The notes under the pieces are model-generated. The model was not told the origin of the DNA. It saw nothing but the letters and a program-made list of their open reading frames with translations, and did no database searches. From Bifidobacteriaceae bacterium (GTDB taxonomy: Bacteria; Actinomycetota; Actinomycetes; Actinomycetales; Bifidobacteriaceae), in assembly GCA_022650895.1 (NCBI GenBank), contig JALCQC010000008.1:1-64000 (forward strand): 64,000 bases of DNA. Direction: 5' to 3'. Below are positions 16,966 to 26,384 of this stretch, piece by piece; position 1 is the stretch's first letter, and the number at the start of each line of letters is the position of its first letter. The position numbers and the translations under genes are program-made.

Positions 16966-18021
16966 ATGACAGATGTCACAACACAGCCACCCAGCGCAGC
17001 GCAGCCCACCGCGACCGCACAGCCACACACTGCCGAGCAGCCACCCGATACCCAAGAACGTCATGAGTTACTTCACCACTCCGGCGAACTCGCACGCGCG
17101 ATGGTAGACAAGCTTTACGACACCCTCTCCGCCAACCATGAAGTCATCGAATTGGCGGTGGAAACGCTCTTCGCGGGCGGCCATCTCCTCATGGAGGACA
17201 TGCCAGGCGTTGGCAAAACCACCTTGGCACGCGCCTTGGGAATACTCATCAACGGGACAACGCACCGCATCCAGTTCACGTCGGACATGCTGCCGAGCGA
17301 TCTCACCGGCGTCAACGTCTATGACCAGCATTCCGGCACCTTTACATTCCGCCCGGGGCCATTGTTCGCGCACGTCGTCATCGCAGATGAAATCAATCGC
17401 GCCAACCCGAAAACCCAGTCAGCGATGCTGGAGGCCATGGGAGAGCGCCAAGTCAGCATCGACGGAACCACGCACCCGCTGCCACAGCCCTATTTCGTCA
17501 TCGCGACCGAAAATCCCATCGAACTCGAAGGAACCTACCCACTTCCCGAGGCGCAGCTGGACCGTTTCATGGCACGCACAAGTCTTGGCTATCCCTCGCC
17601 CCAACAGGAAACGCAGATGCTGCTCAACTCCGCAGACTCACCGCTGACACGGCTGAGTCCACTGTGCACCACCGACGACGTGGTGAAGGGCATCGCCGCC
17701 GCGAACGACATCATCGTGAGTCCCGTGGTCGCCGAATATCTGGTGCAGATCGTCGGCACCACAAGGTCCCGCGATGACATCAAATTCGGCGCCTCTCCCC
17801 GAGCGAGTCTGAATCTCCTGGCGATGTGCCGCTCCCGCGCCCTCCTCAAGCACCGTGACTATGTCACTCCCGAAGACGTGCAGCAGATGGTGGTGCCGGT
17901 CCTCTCGCACCGCATCGTCTTAAGAAGGAACTTCGGTAAGGCACGAACGAACGCGACCCCAGCACAGGTTTTGAAGGAGATCGTCAATTCCCTCCCTGCC
18001 CCTCGTCCGCACGTCTCCTGA
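16966..18021 (+). CDS. MoxR-family AAA+ ATPase
   Basis: About 351 residues. A disordered Pro/Thr/Gln N-terminus of roughly 35 residues precedes the AAA+ core with Walker A M-P-G-V-G-K-T-T, Walker B V-V-I-A-D-E-I-N-R-A and the family block F-V-I-A-T-E-N-P-I-E-L-E-G-T-Y-P-L-P-E-A-Q-L-D-R-F. MoxR proteins act as chaperones for VWA-domain partners. The start at 16966 has GAAGGAG seven bases upstream. The next gene carries the DUF58 (VWA-like) and transglutaminase modules that in actinobacteria usually follow moxR as separate genes, so the three functions work together here, possibly in envelope maintenance. Confidence 0.94.
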   Translation: MTDVTTQPPSAAQPTATAQPHTAEQPPDTQERHELLHHSGELARAMVDKLYDTLSANHEVIELAVETLFAGGHLLMEDMPGVGKTTLARALGILINGTTHRIQFTSDMLPSDLTGVNVYDQHSGTFTFRPGPLFAHVVIADEINRANPKTQSAMLEAMGERQVSIDGTTHPLPQPYFVIATENPIELEGTYPLPEAQLDRFMARTSLGYPSPQQETQMLLNSADSPLTRLSPLCTTDDVVKGIAAANDIIVSPVVAEYLVQIVGTTRSRDDIKFGASPRASLNLLAMCRSRALLKHRDYVTPEDVQQMVVPVLSHRIVLRRNFGKARTNATPAQVLKEIVNSLPAPRPHVS

Positions 18022-18093
18022 CGCGACGCCACATACCCACCCACCCAAGACCGCGAACCAGTCCGCGCACCAATCACGATTGAAGAAAACTCC

Positions 18094-21000
18094 ATGAAGA
18101 AAAAGCCTCCGCCTTTCCACAGCTCCATGAGACCCACCGCGCGCGGCCTCGTCACGCTGGCGTTGGGCGGCCTGCTGGTGCTGCTGGGAGGAGGATTCGA
18201 CTACTTTCCCCTGACCATGCTCGGCATAGGTCTCGTCGTTCTCTTCATCTTCGATCTCTGTGGTTCACTCATCGGCAGGGCAGCGTTGGCTCTTGACCGC
18301 CGCAAAAAGAGAAAACAGACAACCCAGACCGATGCCTCCGGACGCGAGAAAAACCCTTGGTTCAAGCGGCTCCTGCTGCCCTACCGCTGGGAGACAACGG
18401 AACAGTGGGAGCAACGAGACCAGAACGACGACATCGTCCGCACCATCGACGGCCCAGCTCCGCACACCCGTGGCATCTTTCACCGCAGCGGAACGCTCGT
18501 TCGGTGGAACGGCCCCTTCGGCCTGTGGAAAAGCACGGCACGAACCGGCGATGAGGCGACGACAGTCCATCCCGCACATTCCTATGGAGACTCGGAATCG
18601 TCACTGACGTCTTCGGAGGTTCGTCGTCCACGTGGAATGGGTCACGATGACGAGGACACCGCTTCCTCCGTCAGACCCTACTCGCCGGGAGATCCCGAAC
18701 GTCTCATCTCCTGGACCATGTCCGCACATCGCGGCGAGATGATGACGCGTGTTGCCGACAGTCACCAGCAGCCACAATTTCTCATCATCGTCGATACACT
18801 TACCCCTGCGCAGGTCATTGCGAGCGCGGATGATTCTGACGAGGCGACCCATACGTCAGAAGCGGCCGCCTTCGAATCCCTTGTGGGGTATGTCACTCGA
18901 CTCTTTGAGTTGCGCCGTCCGATGGACGCCACGTTGCTGATCACGGATGGCCACGCTCTCGCCGAGACCGAACAGGAGACGGCTCATTTTCTTGCGGCCG
19001 TGCAGCCAAGCACCCGGGGGACGGCGGCGGAGCGGGCGGAGTTCATTGATTCCTTGCTTTCCGAGCCCAACATGCGTGGGCTTTTTGTCACTTCTGCAGA
19101 CTCCGAGCGCGGGGATTTCGAGTCGGAGCTTGAGAATGCCGGCGTCCTGCGGTTCATGGAGATTGCTCGCGTCGAGAGCGACGACGAGGGTGCGGGTGGC
19201 AGCGACAGAGAAAGCTTCAGCGAGGGAGAACACGATGGCGGGCAGGAGCATGCGCGGAAGCGCGAGGCTGACAGTCATGGTGGTCCCGGTGATTCCGATG
19301 GGAATGATCGCCGCCGTACCCGTCGTGGCAATCGTCCTGATCGTTCTGATCGTTCCGGCCATCGAGGCTTCCGTCTCCATCGCCAGTACAATCATCGCCG
19401 CCGTCGCTTGTGGACCGAACGCTCCCGTGTCCCTTCACGCGCAAGCCGCGTCCTCACTGCCGCATGGCGCATAGCCGCCATCGGATTTCTACTCGTCGCC
19501 GCCTTGGTGCAGCTCACCACGCTCTTCGGTTCGGTCGCGTGGCTTCCGTTCTCCATCACGCTTGCGGCGGTTGTTGCGGTGGAGGGCGGGAGTCATTTTT
19601 CGAAAACGGTGCGACGCACCTTGCTGCGCCTCGTCATCGTTGATCTCGTGATAGCGGTCGCCGCCGCTGTCACCGTTTCCGTGGCGCTCCATCAGGAGAC
19701 GGGGGTGTGGTGGTTTGCTCCGCTTCGTGACGTCGTAGTCGACTCATCCGGGGCGCTGAGCGCCCAGACATCTGCGGCATCGACGGCCGTTCTCTTCCTT
19801 TCCAACTGGGGCGCCACCACTCCGTTCGGCGTCATTGGAACGGTGGTTTCGCGCGGATTCACCGCCCTCATGTACCAGAGTTTCCCCGTCAGCGCCAGCG
19901 TGTACGTGGATGTCACCATGATCCTCGCCGTCTCGCTTGCCATGATGGCGATACGGGCACTCATCGCCGTTCCCGCCCTTCAGCCTTTCTGCGCGGCGGC
20001 TCCGCTCATCGTGATGATTCTGCGGATCGAGTACTTCTCCGCCGCACAGCAGACGGCACTGATCGCGGGCATCGTGGGAGCGACTCTTGTCCTGTTGTGG
20101 GCATCGCGGAGAGTGCCTATGCCGTGGCCGGAACCCGTGGTGTGGGGAGCCGCTGCCACGGCGGTGGCGATCCTGCTGGCACCCATGGTCCATGCGGCGG
20201 TCGTCTCGAGGATCGATCTGACCCATGGGCAGCAGAACGGCCTTTTCTCCAGTAGTTCGGTCAATCCGCTGGTGGATCTGAGTCGCAATCTGCGCGGGAA
20301 CAGCGATTCCGTGGCACTCACCTATGTCTCCAACGACCGTCAGCCGCGGTATCTCAAGATGGCGTCGCTGGATGATTTCGACGGCGACACCTGGAGCTTC
20401 GATACCAGCGTGATGCACAACGAATACGAGTCCGCTTCAACGTCCGGAAGCGAATCGAACAGTACAGACGCCGACCAGACGGCCGAAACCTCAGAGCCCG
20501 GAGGCTATGGGATCGACAGAACGTTCTCCGATGGCTCCCCGCTCATGCAGTACCTCTCCGACGTGGACTTCTCCTCCCCCTCGTCGTCGCGCGGACCGGA
20601 GACCTTCACAAAGGTGTCGATCGAGACGCTGACGTCACGCTTCATGCCGACCACCGGCCTCACCTCCATTGTCACGCCGAGCGATTCAGAGTGGTATTGG
20701 AGCAAAGACGGGGTCGTGTATTCCCAAGACGCCCAGGTGTCCTCGAAGGACAGTTACTGGCTGGCGTCGGCATACATCGCCCCTCTCTCACGACGCAGCG
20801 AGATGGCGACGACGGTGGCGAATCTGCAAAGGAACCTGAAGGCCTCGGACGAAAGCGACACTGGTTCGTCGGAATCCTCCGGACAACAGGATGACTTCTT
20901 AACCCTGCAATCGATGAAGACCGCCAACTACGTCCACGCCAACTACACGACCGTTCCCAAGGATCTTCCGAAATCCGTGCAGAAAGTGGTGGAAGCCGCG

Positions 21001-22254
21001 ACCACAACGGGACTCACCACCAGCACCGAGAAGACGACCGAGCAGCAGGAGCAGGCGCTCGGATATCTTCTGGATTATTTCTCCGCAGACGACTTCACCT
21101 ATTCACTCGATGCACCCGATGGCAATGGTCGCAGCAACATGGAGATCATCGGCGACTTTTTGGAACGGAAAACCGGCTACTGCGTCCACTACGCGACAGC
21201 GTTCGCGGTGCTGGCGCGAGCGTTGGGGGTTTCCACCCGCGTGGTCATGGGTTACATCGGAAAGAACGATGCCTCTTCTGCCGAAACCGGTAAGTACACC
21301 GTGACCAATCAGCAGTTGCACGCCTGGGTCGAGGCCTACGTCGACACCCTTGGCTGGATTCCCTTCGATGTGACCCCGGCCTCCGAAGCCACGGAGGATA
21401 CTGCAACAGACTCCTCCAGTGCCGCCACCGACACAACCAACGAGCGTGAGAACGACTCCTCCGACACCACCGACGACAGCTCCACCGATAATTCGGGGGA
21501 CGACTCCGACACCGATAGCGCCGATACCGACGAGGACACCGACTCCACCACCGACGACACTGCTGCCACGACTCAGACCTCCGTTCTCAGCGACGCGGCG
21601 CGGAAAGGTCTGGGAATCGCAGGCGCAGTCATACTGGCCGTCGGGATGGCATTGACTCCCTTCCTCGTCCGCCGCCGCAGAAGGAGACTGAGACTGCGGG
21701 GAGTCACGGGAGAAAGTGCGCCACGCGCCGCAGACAGACGAGGCCGTACCTCTCCCTGGCTGCTGGCATGGCACGAGATACTCGATACCGCACTCGACCA
21801 CGGAATCGTCATTCCCACGAACGCGACCGAGGAACGCAGCGCGCGGATCGTGGAGGAGGCTCTGCGAACCACTGACGATGGCACGACACAACCAGAGCAA
21901 TCAGAGCAGCCAGAAAGAGAACAGTCCGGCATCACCGAGCCCTCTTCGGCCAGCGCTGCCGAAGCACTGCAGACAATCGCGCGCCATGTTGAGAGCTCGC
22001 GGTACGGTGCTCACCCCGAGCAAGGGCATGGCAGCCATGCCGACCATGACGACCACGCTCTAGTTGGCGAGCGCAATTCGGGCCAGACGTCCGACGCGGC
22101 CGCAGCGCTGAGGACCGTGCTGGCTGCCGTGGGTTCGCGTGATTGGAGTCTACGGGTGCCGGCGGGTTGGAGAGGCTTCGGCAGAAGGCTGACGCGCGTG
22201 AAACGAGCGCTCTTCCCTGCCTCCGTCCTTCGCCCCAAGAAGAGGGTGAAGTGA
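18094..22254 (+). CDS. DUF58 (VWA-like) and TgpA-type transglutaminase in one 1386-residue polypeptide
   Basis: Domains in order: two N-terminal transmembrane helices (about 10-50); a DUF58 region with Y-S-P-G-D-P-E-R-L-I-S-W near residue 196 and a VWA-like strand F-L-I-I-V-D-T; a charged Gly/Asp/Arg linker at about 360-450; six or seven transmembrane helices (about 455-715); an extracellular transglutaminase core with Cys1030 in G-Y-C-V-H-Y-A-T, His1076 in H-A-W-V-E-A-Y and Asp1092 in F-D-V-T-P; an Asp/Ser/Thr linker; one helix plus an Arg cluster; and a cytoplasmic tail. The full triad suggests an active enzyme. These modules are normally two genes after moxR. The linker at 19234-19470 has odd codon use and a second frame with coding character, so the fusion should be checked for a frameshift. 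Confidence 0.88.
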   Translation: MKKKPPPFHSSMRPTARGLVTLALGGLLVLLGGGFDYFPLTMLGIGLVVLFIFDLCGSLIGRAALALDRRKKRKQTTQTDASGREKNPWFKRLLLPYRWETTEQWEQRDQNDDIVRTIDGPAPHTRGIFHRSGTLVRWNGPFGLWKSTARTGDEATTVHPAHSYGDSESSLTSSEVRRPRGMGHDDEDTASSVRPYSPGDPERLISWTMSAHRGEMMTRVADSHQQPQFLIIVDTLTPAQVIASADDSDEATHTSEAAAFESLVGYVTRLFELRRPMDATLLITDGHALAETEQETAHFLAAVQPSTRGTAAERAEFIDSLLSEPNMRGLFVTSADSERGDFESELENAGVLRFMEIARVESDDEGAGGSDRESFSEGEHDGGQEHARKREADSHGGPGDSDGNDRRRTRRGNRPDRSDRSGHRGFRLHRQYNHRRRRLWTERSRVPSRASRVLTAAWRIAAIGFLLVAALVQLTTLFGSVAWLPFSITLAAVVAVEGGSHFSKTVRRTLLRLVIVDLVIAVAAAVTVSVALHQETGVWWFAPLRDVVVDSSGALSAQTSAASTAVLFLSNWGATTPFGVIGTVVSRGFTALMYQSFPVSASVYVDVTMILAVSLAMMAIRALIAVPALQPFCAAAPLIVMILRIEYFSAAQQTALIAGIVGATLVLLWASRRVPMPWPEPVVWGAAATAVAILLAPMVHAAVVSRIDLTHGQQNGLFSSSSVNPLVDLSRNLRGNSDSVALTYVSNDRQPRYLKMASLDDFDGDTWSFDTSVMHNEYESASTSGSESNSTDADQTAETSEPGGYGIDRTFSDGSPLMQYLSDVDFSSPSSSRGPETFTKVSIETLTSRFMPTTGLTSIVTPSDSEWYWSKDGVVYSQDAQVSSKDSYWLASAYIAPLSRRSEMATTVANLQRNLKASDESDTGSSESSGQQDDFLTLQSMKTANYVHANYTTVPKDLPKSVQKVVEAATTTGLTTSTEKTTEQQEQALGYLLDYFSADDFTYSLDAPDGNGRSNMEIIGDFLERKTGYCVHYATAFAVLARALGVSTRVVMGYIGKNDASSAETGKYTVTNQQLHAWVEAYVDTLGWIPFDVTPASEATEDTATDSSSAATDTTNERENDSSDTTDDSSTDNSGDDSDTDSADTDEDTDSTTDDTAATTQTSVLSDAARKGLGIAGAVILAVGMALTPFLVRRRRRRLRLRGVTGESAPRAADRRGRTSPWLLAWHEILDTALDHGIVIPTNATEERSARIVEEALRTTDDGTTQPEQSEQPEREQSGITEPSSASAAEALQTIARHVESSRYGAHPEQGHGSHADHDDHALVGERNSGQTSDAAAALRTVLAAVGSRDWSLRVPAGWRGFGRRLTRVKRALFPASVLRPKKRVK

Positions 22255-22311
22255 CGTCTCCGTTTGGCGCATCGCCTTTCCGGCGAGGATTCCTGCCGAT
22301 AGACTGGAAAC

Positions 22312-23061
22312 ATGTGTGGAAGATTCGCTTCGGACTGGGACGCCGCCACCATCGCAGCGAAATTCGGGGCGGAGCTTTCTCCTGATCTCCCACGCCGTTC
22401 GTGGAACGTCAGCCCGGGTGGAAACATTGCCATCCTTCTTGAGGGAAACGACGGCAAGCGTCGGCTCACCCCCGCCCGCTGGTCGCTGATACCGCCGTGG
22501 TCGCCGACGAAAACGCTGAAATATCCGACCTTCAACGCACGCATCGAATCGGCGATGGAAAAACCAACCTTCAGGGATTCGGCCCTCCGGATGCGTGCGG
22601 TTATTCCCGCGTCTGGCTATTACGAGTGGAAGAGGAAACGGCCCTACTTCTTCAGCAAACCGGTGGCGAACAAACCTGCCGAAACCCTTTGGTTGTGCGG
22701 ACTGTACTCATGGTGGCGGGCCAGCGGCACCTCTCCCTGGGAACTCACCGCGACGATCCTCACCCGGGACGCGGTCGGCCCTCTCGCCGCCATCCACGAT
22801 CGCATGCCGGTGATGATCCCCGAGTCCATGGTCCCCGACTGGCTCAGCAAGCAAGTGTCCAGCAGTGACATCTTCCCTGCGGCGAGTTCCGCCACGGAGG
22901 AAGAGGCGGGGGTCTTGAGGTTCCACGAAGTGAAGCCGTTGCGCGGCGACGGGCCTGAGCTCATCGAGAGAAAAGGATTGAGCGAAGAAGCGGACGGCGC
23001 ACCACGGGACGACGGCGGTTCCGAAGAACCCGGGGATCCAGTTTCTCTTCTACGGCAATAA
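22312..23061 (+). CDS. SRAP (YedK/HMCES) abasic-site protein
   Basis: A 249-residue protein starting M-C-G-R-F, where Cys2, exposed after Met removal, forms a thiazolidine crosslink with abasic sites in single-stranded DNA. Other conserved positions are present: Asn32 in W-N-V-S-P-G, Asn75 in F-N-A-R-I-E, Glu105 in S-G-Y-Y-E-W and His162 in I-H-D-R-M-P-V. Its role is to shield abasic sites at stalled forks. The start is fixed by the need for Cys2. It follows the transglutaminase gene by 57 bases on the same strand, so read-through is possible, but no functional link is evident. Confidence 0.95.
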   Translation: MCGRFASDWDAATIAAKFGAELSPDLPRRSWNVSPGGNIAILLEGNDGKRRLTPARWSLIPPWSPTKTLKYPTFNARIESAMEKPTFRDSALRMRAVIPASGYYEWKRKRPYFFSKPVANKPAETLWLCGLYSWWRASGTSPWELTATILTRDAVGPLAAIHDRMPVMIPESMVPDWLSKQVSSSDIFPAASSATEEEAGVLRFHEVKPLRGDGPELIERKGLSEEADGAPRDDGGSEEPGDPVSLLRQ

Positions 23062-23170
23062 ACTCGGGCGCACCCGAGCACGAAAAGTGCCGTACCCAGC
23101 GAGAGAGAACACCTCTCGCATGATGTGACAACGGGCACGGCACCGGACGGAGAAATAAAAAAGGGAAATC

Positions 23171-23920
23171 CTATGCGCGGATTCCTCCGTCGACCACGAA
23201 TTCTGAACCCGTCGCGTACTTCGACTCATCCGAGCCCAGGTACACGCAGATCTCACCGATGTCGCGGGGTTCGCCCATGTAGCCCATGGGAATGGTGGGA
23301 ATGATCTGCTTCTTGTATTCCTCCGGAACGATGGCGGTGTCGATCCACCCTGGATGCACGGAGTTGACGCGGATCTTGACGCCACGGCGGGCCAGCTGGA
23401 CTGCGGCGGCATGAGTCAGCATGCGGGTGCCTCCCTTGGTCGCAGAATAGTCGACGCCGAAAGGAAGACCGACCAATCCTGCTACCGAGGACACATTGAT
23501 GATGGAGCCCTTGGAATCGTTGTACTTCTTCATGGCGTTGATGCCGGCTTTCACACCGAGGAAGTTGCCGGTGAGGTTCACGCCGACGATGGCCTCCCAG
23601 TCCTCGAGGGTCTCATCCTCGATGGCACCGCCCTTGCCGCCGATCCCCGCGTTGTTGACGAGGATGTCAAGCCTGCCGAACTTCTCGATGGTGGCAGCGA
23701 TGACCTTGTCCCAATCCTCGGCCTTGGCAACATCCTGCTGGACAAAGAGCGCGACATCTGAACCGAATTTTTCGACAGCAGCCTTGCCGCCCTCGACGTT
23801 GTGGTTCGCGGTGAGGACGACGGAGGCGCCCTCCCTCACGTAGCACTCCGCGATGCCAAGACCGATGCCTGCAACGCCTCCGGTGATGATGGCCACTTTA
23901 TCTTTCAAACGATCACTCAT
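23171..23920 (-). CDS. Short-chain dehydrogenase/reductase
   Basis: A 249-residue classical SDR. The cofactor motif [10 protein letters not shown] is near the N-terminus, then L-V-N-N-A-G-I, and the catalytic Ser in I-N-V-S-S-V-A-G with Y-S-A-T-K (Tyr and Lys). The C-terminal S-V-H-P-G-W-I segment is typical. It resembles lactobacillar R-specific alcohol dehydrogenases and related sugar or acetoin reductases; the substrate is not predictable. The ATG at 23920 has AAGGAG six bases upstream. It lies downstream of, but is separated by a strong terminator from, the fru-like operon on the same strand, so it has its own transcript. Confidence 0.93.
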   Translation of the reverse strand: MSDRLKDKVAIITGGVAGIGLGIAECYVREGASVVLTANHNVEGGKAAVEKFGSDVALFVQQDVAKAEDWDKVIAATIEKFGRLDILVNNAGIGGKGGAIEDETLEDWEAIVGVNLTGNFLGVKAGINAMKKYNDSKGSIINVSSVAGLVGLPFGVDYSATKGGTRMLTHAAAVQLARRGVKIRVNSVHPGWIDTAIVPEEYKKQIIPTIPMGYMGEPRDIGEICVYLGSDESKYATGSEFVVDGGIRA

Positions 23921-24037
23921 GGAAACTCCTTCGAATCGACGATGACTCGGCGCGGCTTCGTCTTTGAGCCGTCCTTCTTCATCATACGGGCAAGTCCCAT
24001 GGCGAAACGCCAACGAAAAATTCGAAGACGCAGGACA

Positions 24038-24084
24038 TAAAAAAACTGGGTGTGGCGGCGGAGAAGAAAACCATCACACCCAGT
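24038..24084 (-). terminator. Intrinsic terminator of the fru-like operon
   Basis: ACTGGGTGTG (24045-24054) pairs with CACACCCAGT (24075-24084). On the minus strand seven T residues follow the stem. Confidence 0.9.
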
Positions 24085-24138
24085 CCCGGCGAACGTACGA
24101 CCCCTCAGATCGTATGATTGCCACCAACTACCGCATCG

Positions 24139-25320
24139 TCACTCACGCTGAGTGGCTTGAGCGGCTCCCGGACGGGAAGTTCCCGTACCCGAATTCGCAC
24201 CCGTGCCTGTGCCCGCGCCAGCGCCGGCACTCACGTCCGTCTGTGCTGCAGACGGGTCCACCGTCTGCGCCGACGCCAAGGTGGCCGTTCGTGTCCTTCT
24301 TTCGGCGCCCACGATGATGAGGCGCTGGATCACCACGAAGAGCAGCAGGACGATGCCGGTGATGATGGTCATCCATGTGGAGGGGACGCGGCCGTCGCGG
24401 GTGATGATGAGGTTCATGGTGGTGTAAACCAGGGTTCCCACCACCGTGCCCAGCACATAGCCCGAGCCGCCGGTGATGATGGTGCCGCCGATCACCGCGC
24501 AGGTGATGGCGTTGAGCTCCCAGCCCTGTCCCATCACGTTCTGAGCCTTGCCGACACCGGCCACGTACACCACCGAGGCGATGCCCGAGAACGTTCCGGA
24601 AAGCAGGTAGATCAGCTGCAGCGAACGCCCCGTCGGCAACCCCATGAGGTCTGCGGATTGCTTGGAAGGTGCGCCCATGGCATAGATGGTGCGGCCGGAG
24701 CGCGTCCGGTGCATGACCCAGTAGGCGAAGATCACCACGACGATGGCGATGAGCAGGGCCACTGAAACGTCGAGATCGTTGGCCTTGCGGCCGTCATAGA
24801 GGGTGAAGGTGTAGTTGAAGTTCCTCAGTCCGCCCGCGTTGCCGTCCAGTAGCTGGATCGGGTCGGTGGAGATCATGCCTGCGAGTCCCTGTCCCAGGTA
24901 CATGGTCGCCAGTGTTGCGATGAAGGGCTGCATATCGAAATAGCGGATCAAGGTGCCGGAAAGAAGGCCAAACACAGAACCAACCAACACCATGATGAGC
25001 GCGCAGAGATACCACGGGACGCCCGCCACCGCCAAGGAACCGCCGACGACCGAGCTGAGGGCCACCACGGCGCCGACCGACAGATCGATGCCACCGGTGA
25101 GGATGGGGATGGTCATTCCCACGGCCATGATGAACAGGTAGGCGTTGTCGTTCAGCAAGGTGGAGACAGTGCCCAAGCGGAAGAACTTTCCATAGGCAAA
25201 CTGTCCGTACAAGAACATCAGGATGAAGACGCCGATGGCGACGACCGCCGGAATCTTCGAAACAGGAAGACTGAACTTTTTCTTTGTGTGCCGGGTGGCA
25301 CTCACTGTGGCAGCACTCAT
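24139..25320 (-). CDS. fruG: Sugar ABC transporter permease, FruG-like
   Basis: A 393-residue RbsC/YjfF-class permease with about ten transmembrane segments and the family block G-G-I-D-L-S-V-G-A-V-V-A, plus F-I-A-T-L-A-T-M-Y-L-G-Q-G. It is the second permease of an importer whose gene order (binding protein, double ATPase, permease, permease) and protein sizes match FruEKFG, the fructose importer described in Bifidobacterium longum. The symbol is given by that match; galactofuranose or ribose are alternatives. The ATG at 25320 overlaps the fruF stop by four bases and has AAGGAG eight bases upstream. The tail after the last helix is a 50-residue Ala/Gly/Thr low-complexity stretch, longer than usual. 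A terminator follows. Confidence 0.85.
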   Translation of the reverse strand: MSAATVSATRHTKKKFSLPVSKIPAVVAIGVFILMFLYGQFAYGKFFRLGTVSTLLNDNAYLFIMAVGMTIPILTGGIDLSVGAVVALSSVVGGSLAVAGVPWYLCALIMVLVGSVFGLLSGTLIRYFDMQPFIATLATMYLGQGLAGMISTDPIQLLDGNAGGLRNFNYTFTLYDGRKANDLDVSVALLIAIVVVIFAYWVMHRTRSGRTIYAMGAPSKQSADLMGLPTGRSLQLIYLLSGTFSGIASVVYVAGVGKAQNVMGQGWELNAITCAVIGGTIITGGSGYVLGTVVGTLVYTTMNLIITRDGRVPSTWMTIITGIVLLLFVVIQRLIIVGAERRTRTATLASAQTVDPSAAQTDVSAGAGAGTGTGANSGTGTSRPGAAQATQRE

Positions 25321-26384
25321 GCTGCTGCTCCTTCCCTCGCGGCGGTCATTGCGGCCTTGCTCTGCTTCTTCGACCGCATCTTTTTCAGTGCGTTGGTGAA
25401 GAAGTTCGATTGCAGGACGCAGATCGCGATGACGATGATGGCCTTGAACGCAGGCGTGGCGGCGTTGGAGATGCCGAGCCACACGATCGTCTTCTCCAAC
25501 AGGGAGATGATCATCGCGCCCAGATAGGCACCCGATAGCGAGAACTTGCCGCCAAGCAGTGACGTTCCGCCGATGACGACGGCCAGAACCGCGTCCATCT
25601 CATAGGAGAGACCGGTCTGGGAGGGCGTTACGCGCATCACGTTTCCTGTGGTGAACACGCCTGCCATGCCTGCCAGGATCGCCGAGATGAGATACACGCT
25701 GAAGATGACACGCTTCGGCTTCAGACCTCCCATTCTGGAGGCCTCGGGATTGACGCCGACAGATTCGATCATCATGCCGAGTGCGGTCTTGCGCATGAGA
25801 GCGGCGACGGCGAGCACAATGAGCGTCGCCAGAATGAAGGCGAAGGGGATGCCGAGCACATAGCCCGTGTCAATCCACGAGAAGGCGCTGTTGACTGCGG
25901 AGGTGTTCTCACCCGATGTGATGGTTTTGGCGATGCCGCGTCCCGCCAGCATCATGATGAGGGTCGTGATGAATGGCTGCAATCCCAAACCCGAGACCAG
26001 CAGACCATTCCATGCGCCGATGAGCGCGCACACACCCAGGGCCAGAACGATGGCGAGAAGAGCGCTGCCAAGGCCGGTGCCGTTAGTGTTGTGCATGAAC
26101 TGCATGGCGACGGCTCCCGCCACCGCCATCGAGGCGCCGACCGACAGATCGATGCCGGAGGTGGAGATGACCAGCGTCATGCCCACGGCAATCATGAGGA
26201 ACGGCGCAGAATCACGGATCACGTCGATCAGGGGGCCGTTCAGACCGCCATTCACATAGCCGATATGGAGGAAGGAAGGATCCTTGATGACGTCGATGAT
26301 GATCAGGAGCACCAGTGCGATGATGGTGAGCAGCAGACGCTTGGGGATTGCCGGCCCTCCTCTCTTTTTCTTTTCACTTGACAT
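25317..26384 (-). CDS. fruF: Sugar ABC transporter permease, FruF-like
   Basis: A 355-residue inner-membrane permease of the RbsC class with about ten hydrophobic helices. Marks are S-T-S-G-I-D-L-S-V-G-A-S-M-A and F-I-T-T-L-I-M-M-L-A-G-R-G, plus V-V-I-G-G-T-S-L-L-G-G in the second half. It pairs with FruG to form the channel. It overlaps the end of the ATPase gene by 11 bases and the start of fruG by four, so all are co-translated. Basic residues in the first 16 positions place the N-terminus in the cytoplasm. Substrate by analogy is fructose; not proven by sequence. Confidence 0.86.
   Translation of the reverse strand: MSSEKKKRGGPAIPKRLLLTIIALVLLIIIDVIKDPSFLHIGYVNGGLNGPLIDVIRDSAPFLMIAVGMTLVISTSGIDLSVGASMAVAGAVAMQFMHNTNGTGLGSALLAIVLALGVCALIGAWNGLLVSGLGLQPFITTLIMMLAGRGIAKTITSGENTSAVNSAFSWIDTGYVLGIPFAFILATLIVLAVAALMRKTALGMMIESVGVNPEASRMGGLKPKRVIFSVYLISAILAGMAGVFTTGNVMRVTPSQTGLSYEMDAVLAVVIGGTSLLGGKFSLSGAYLGAMIISLLEKTIVWLGISNAATPAFKAIIVIAICVLQSNFFTNALKKMRSKKQSKAAMTAAREGAAA

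Noticed and set aside
19744-20418. Antisense 224-codon frame in the transglutaminase gene
   Set aside because: His/Arg-rich shadow of the hydrophobic helices on the real strand.
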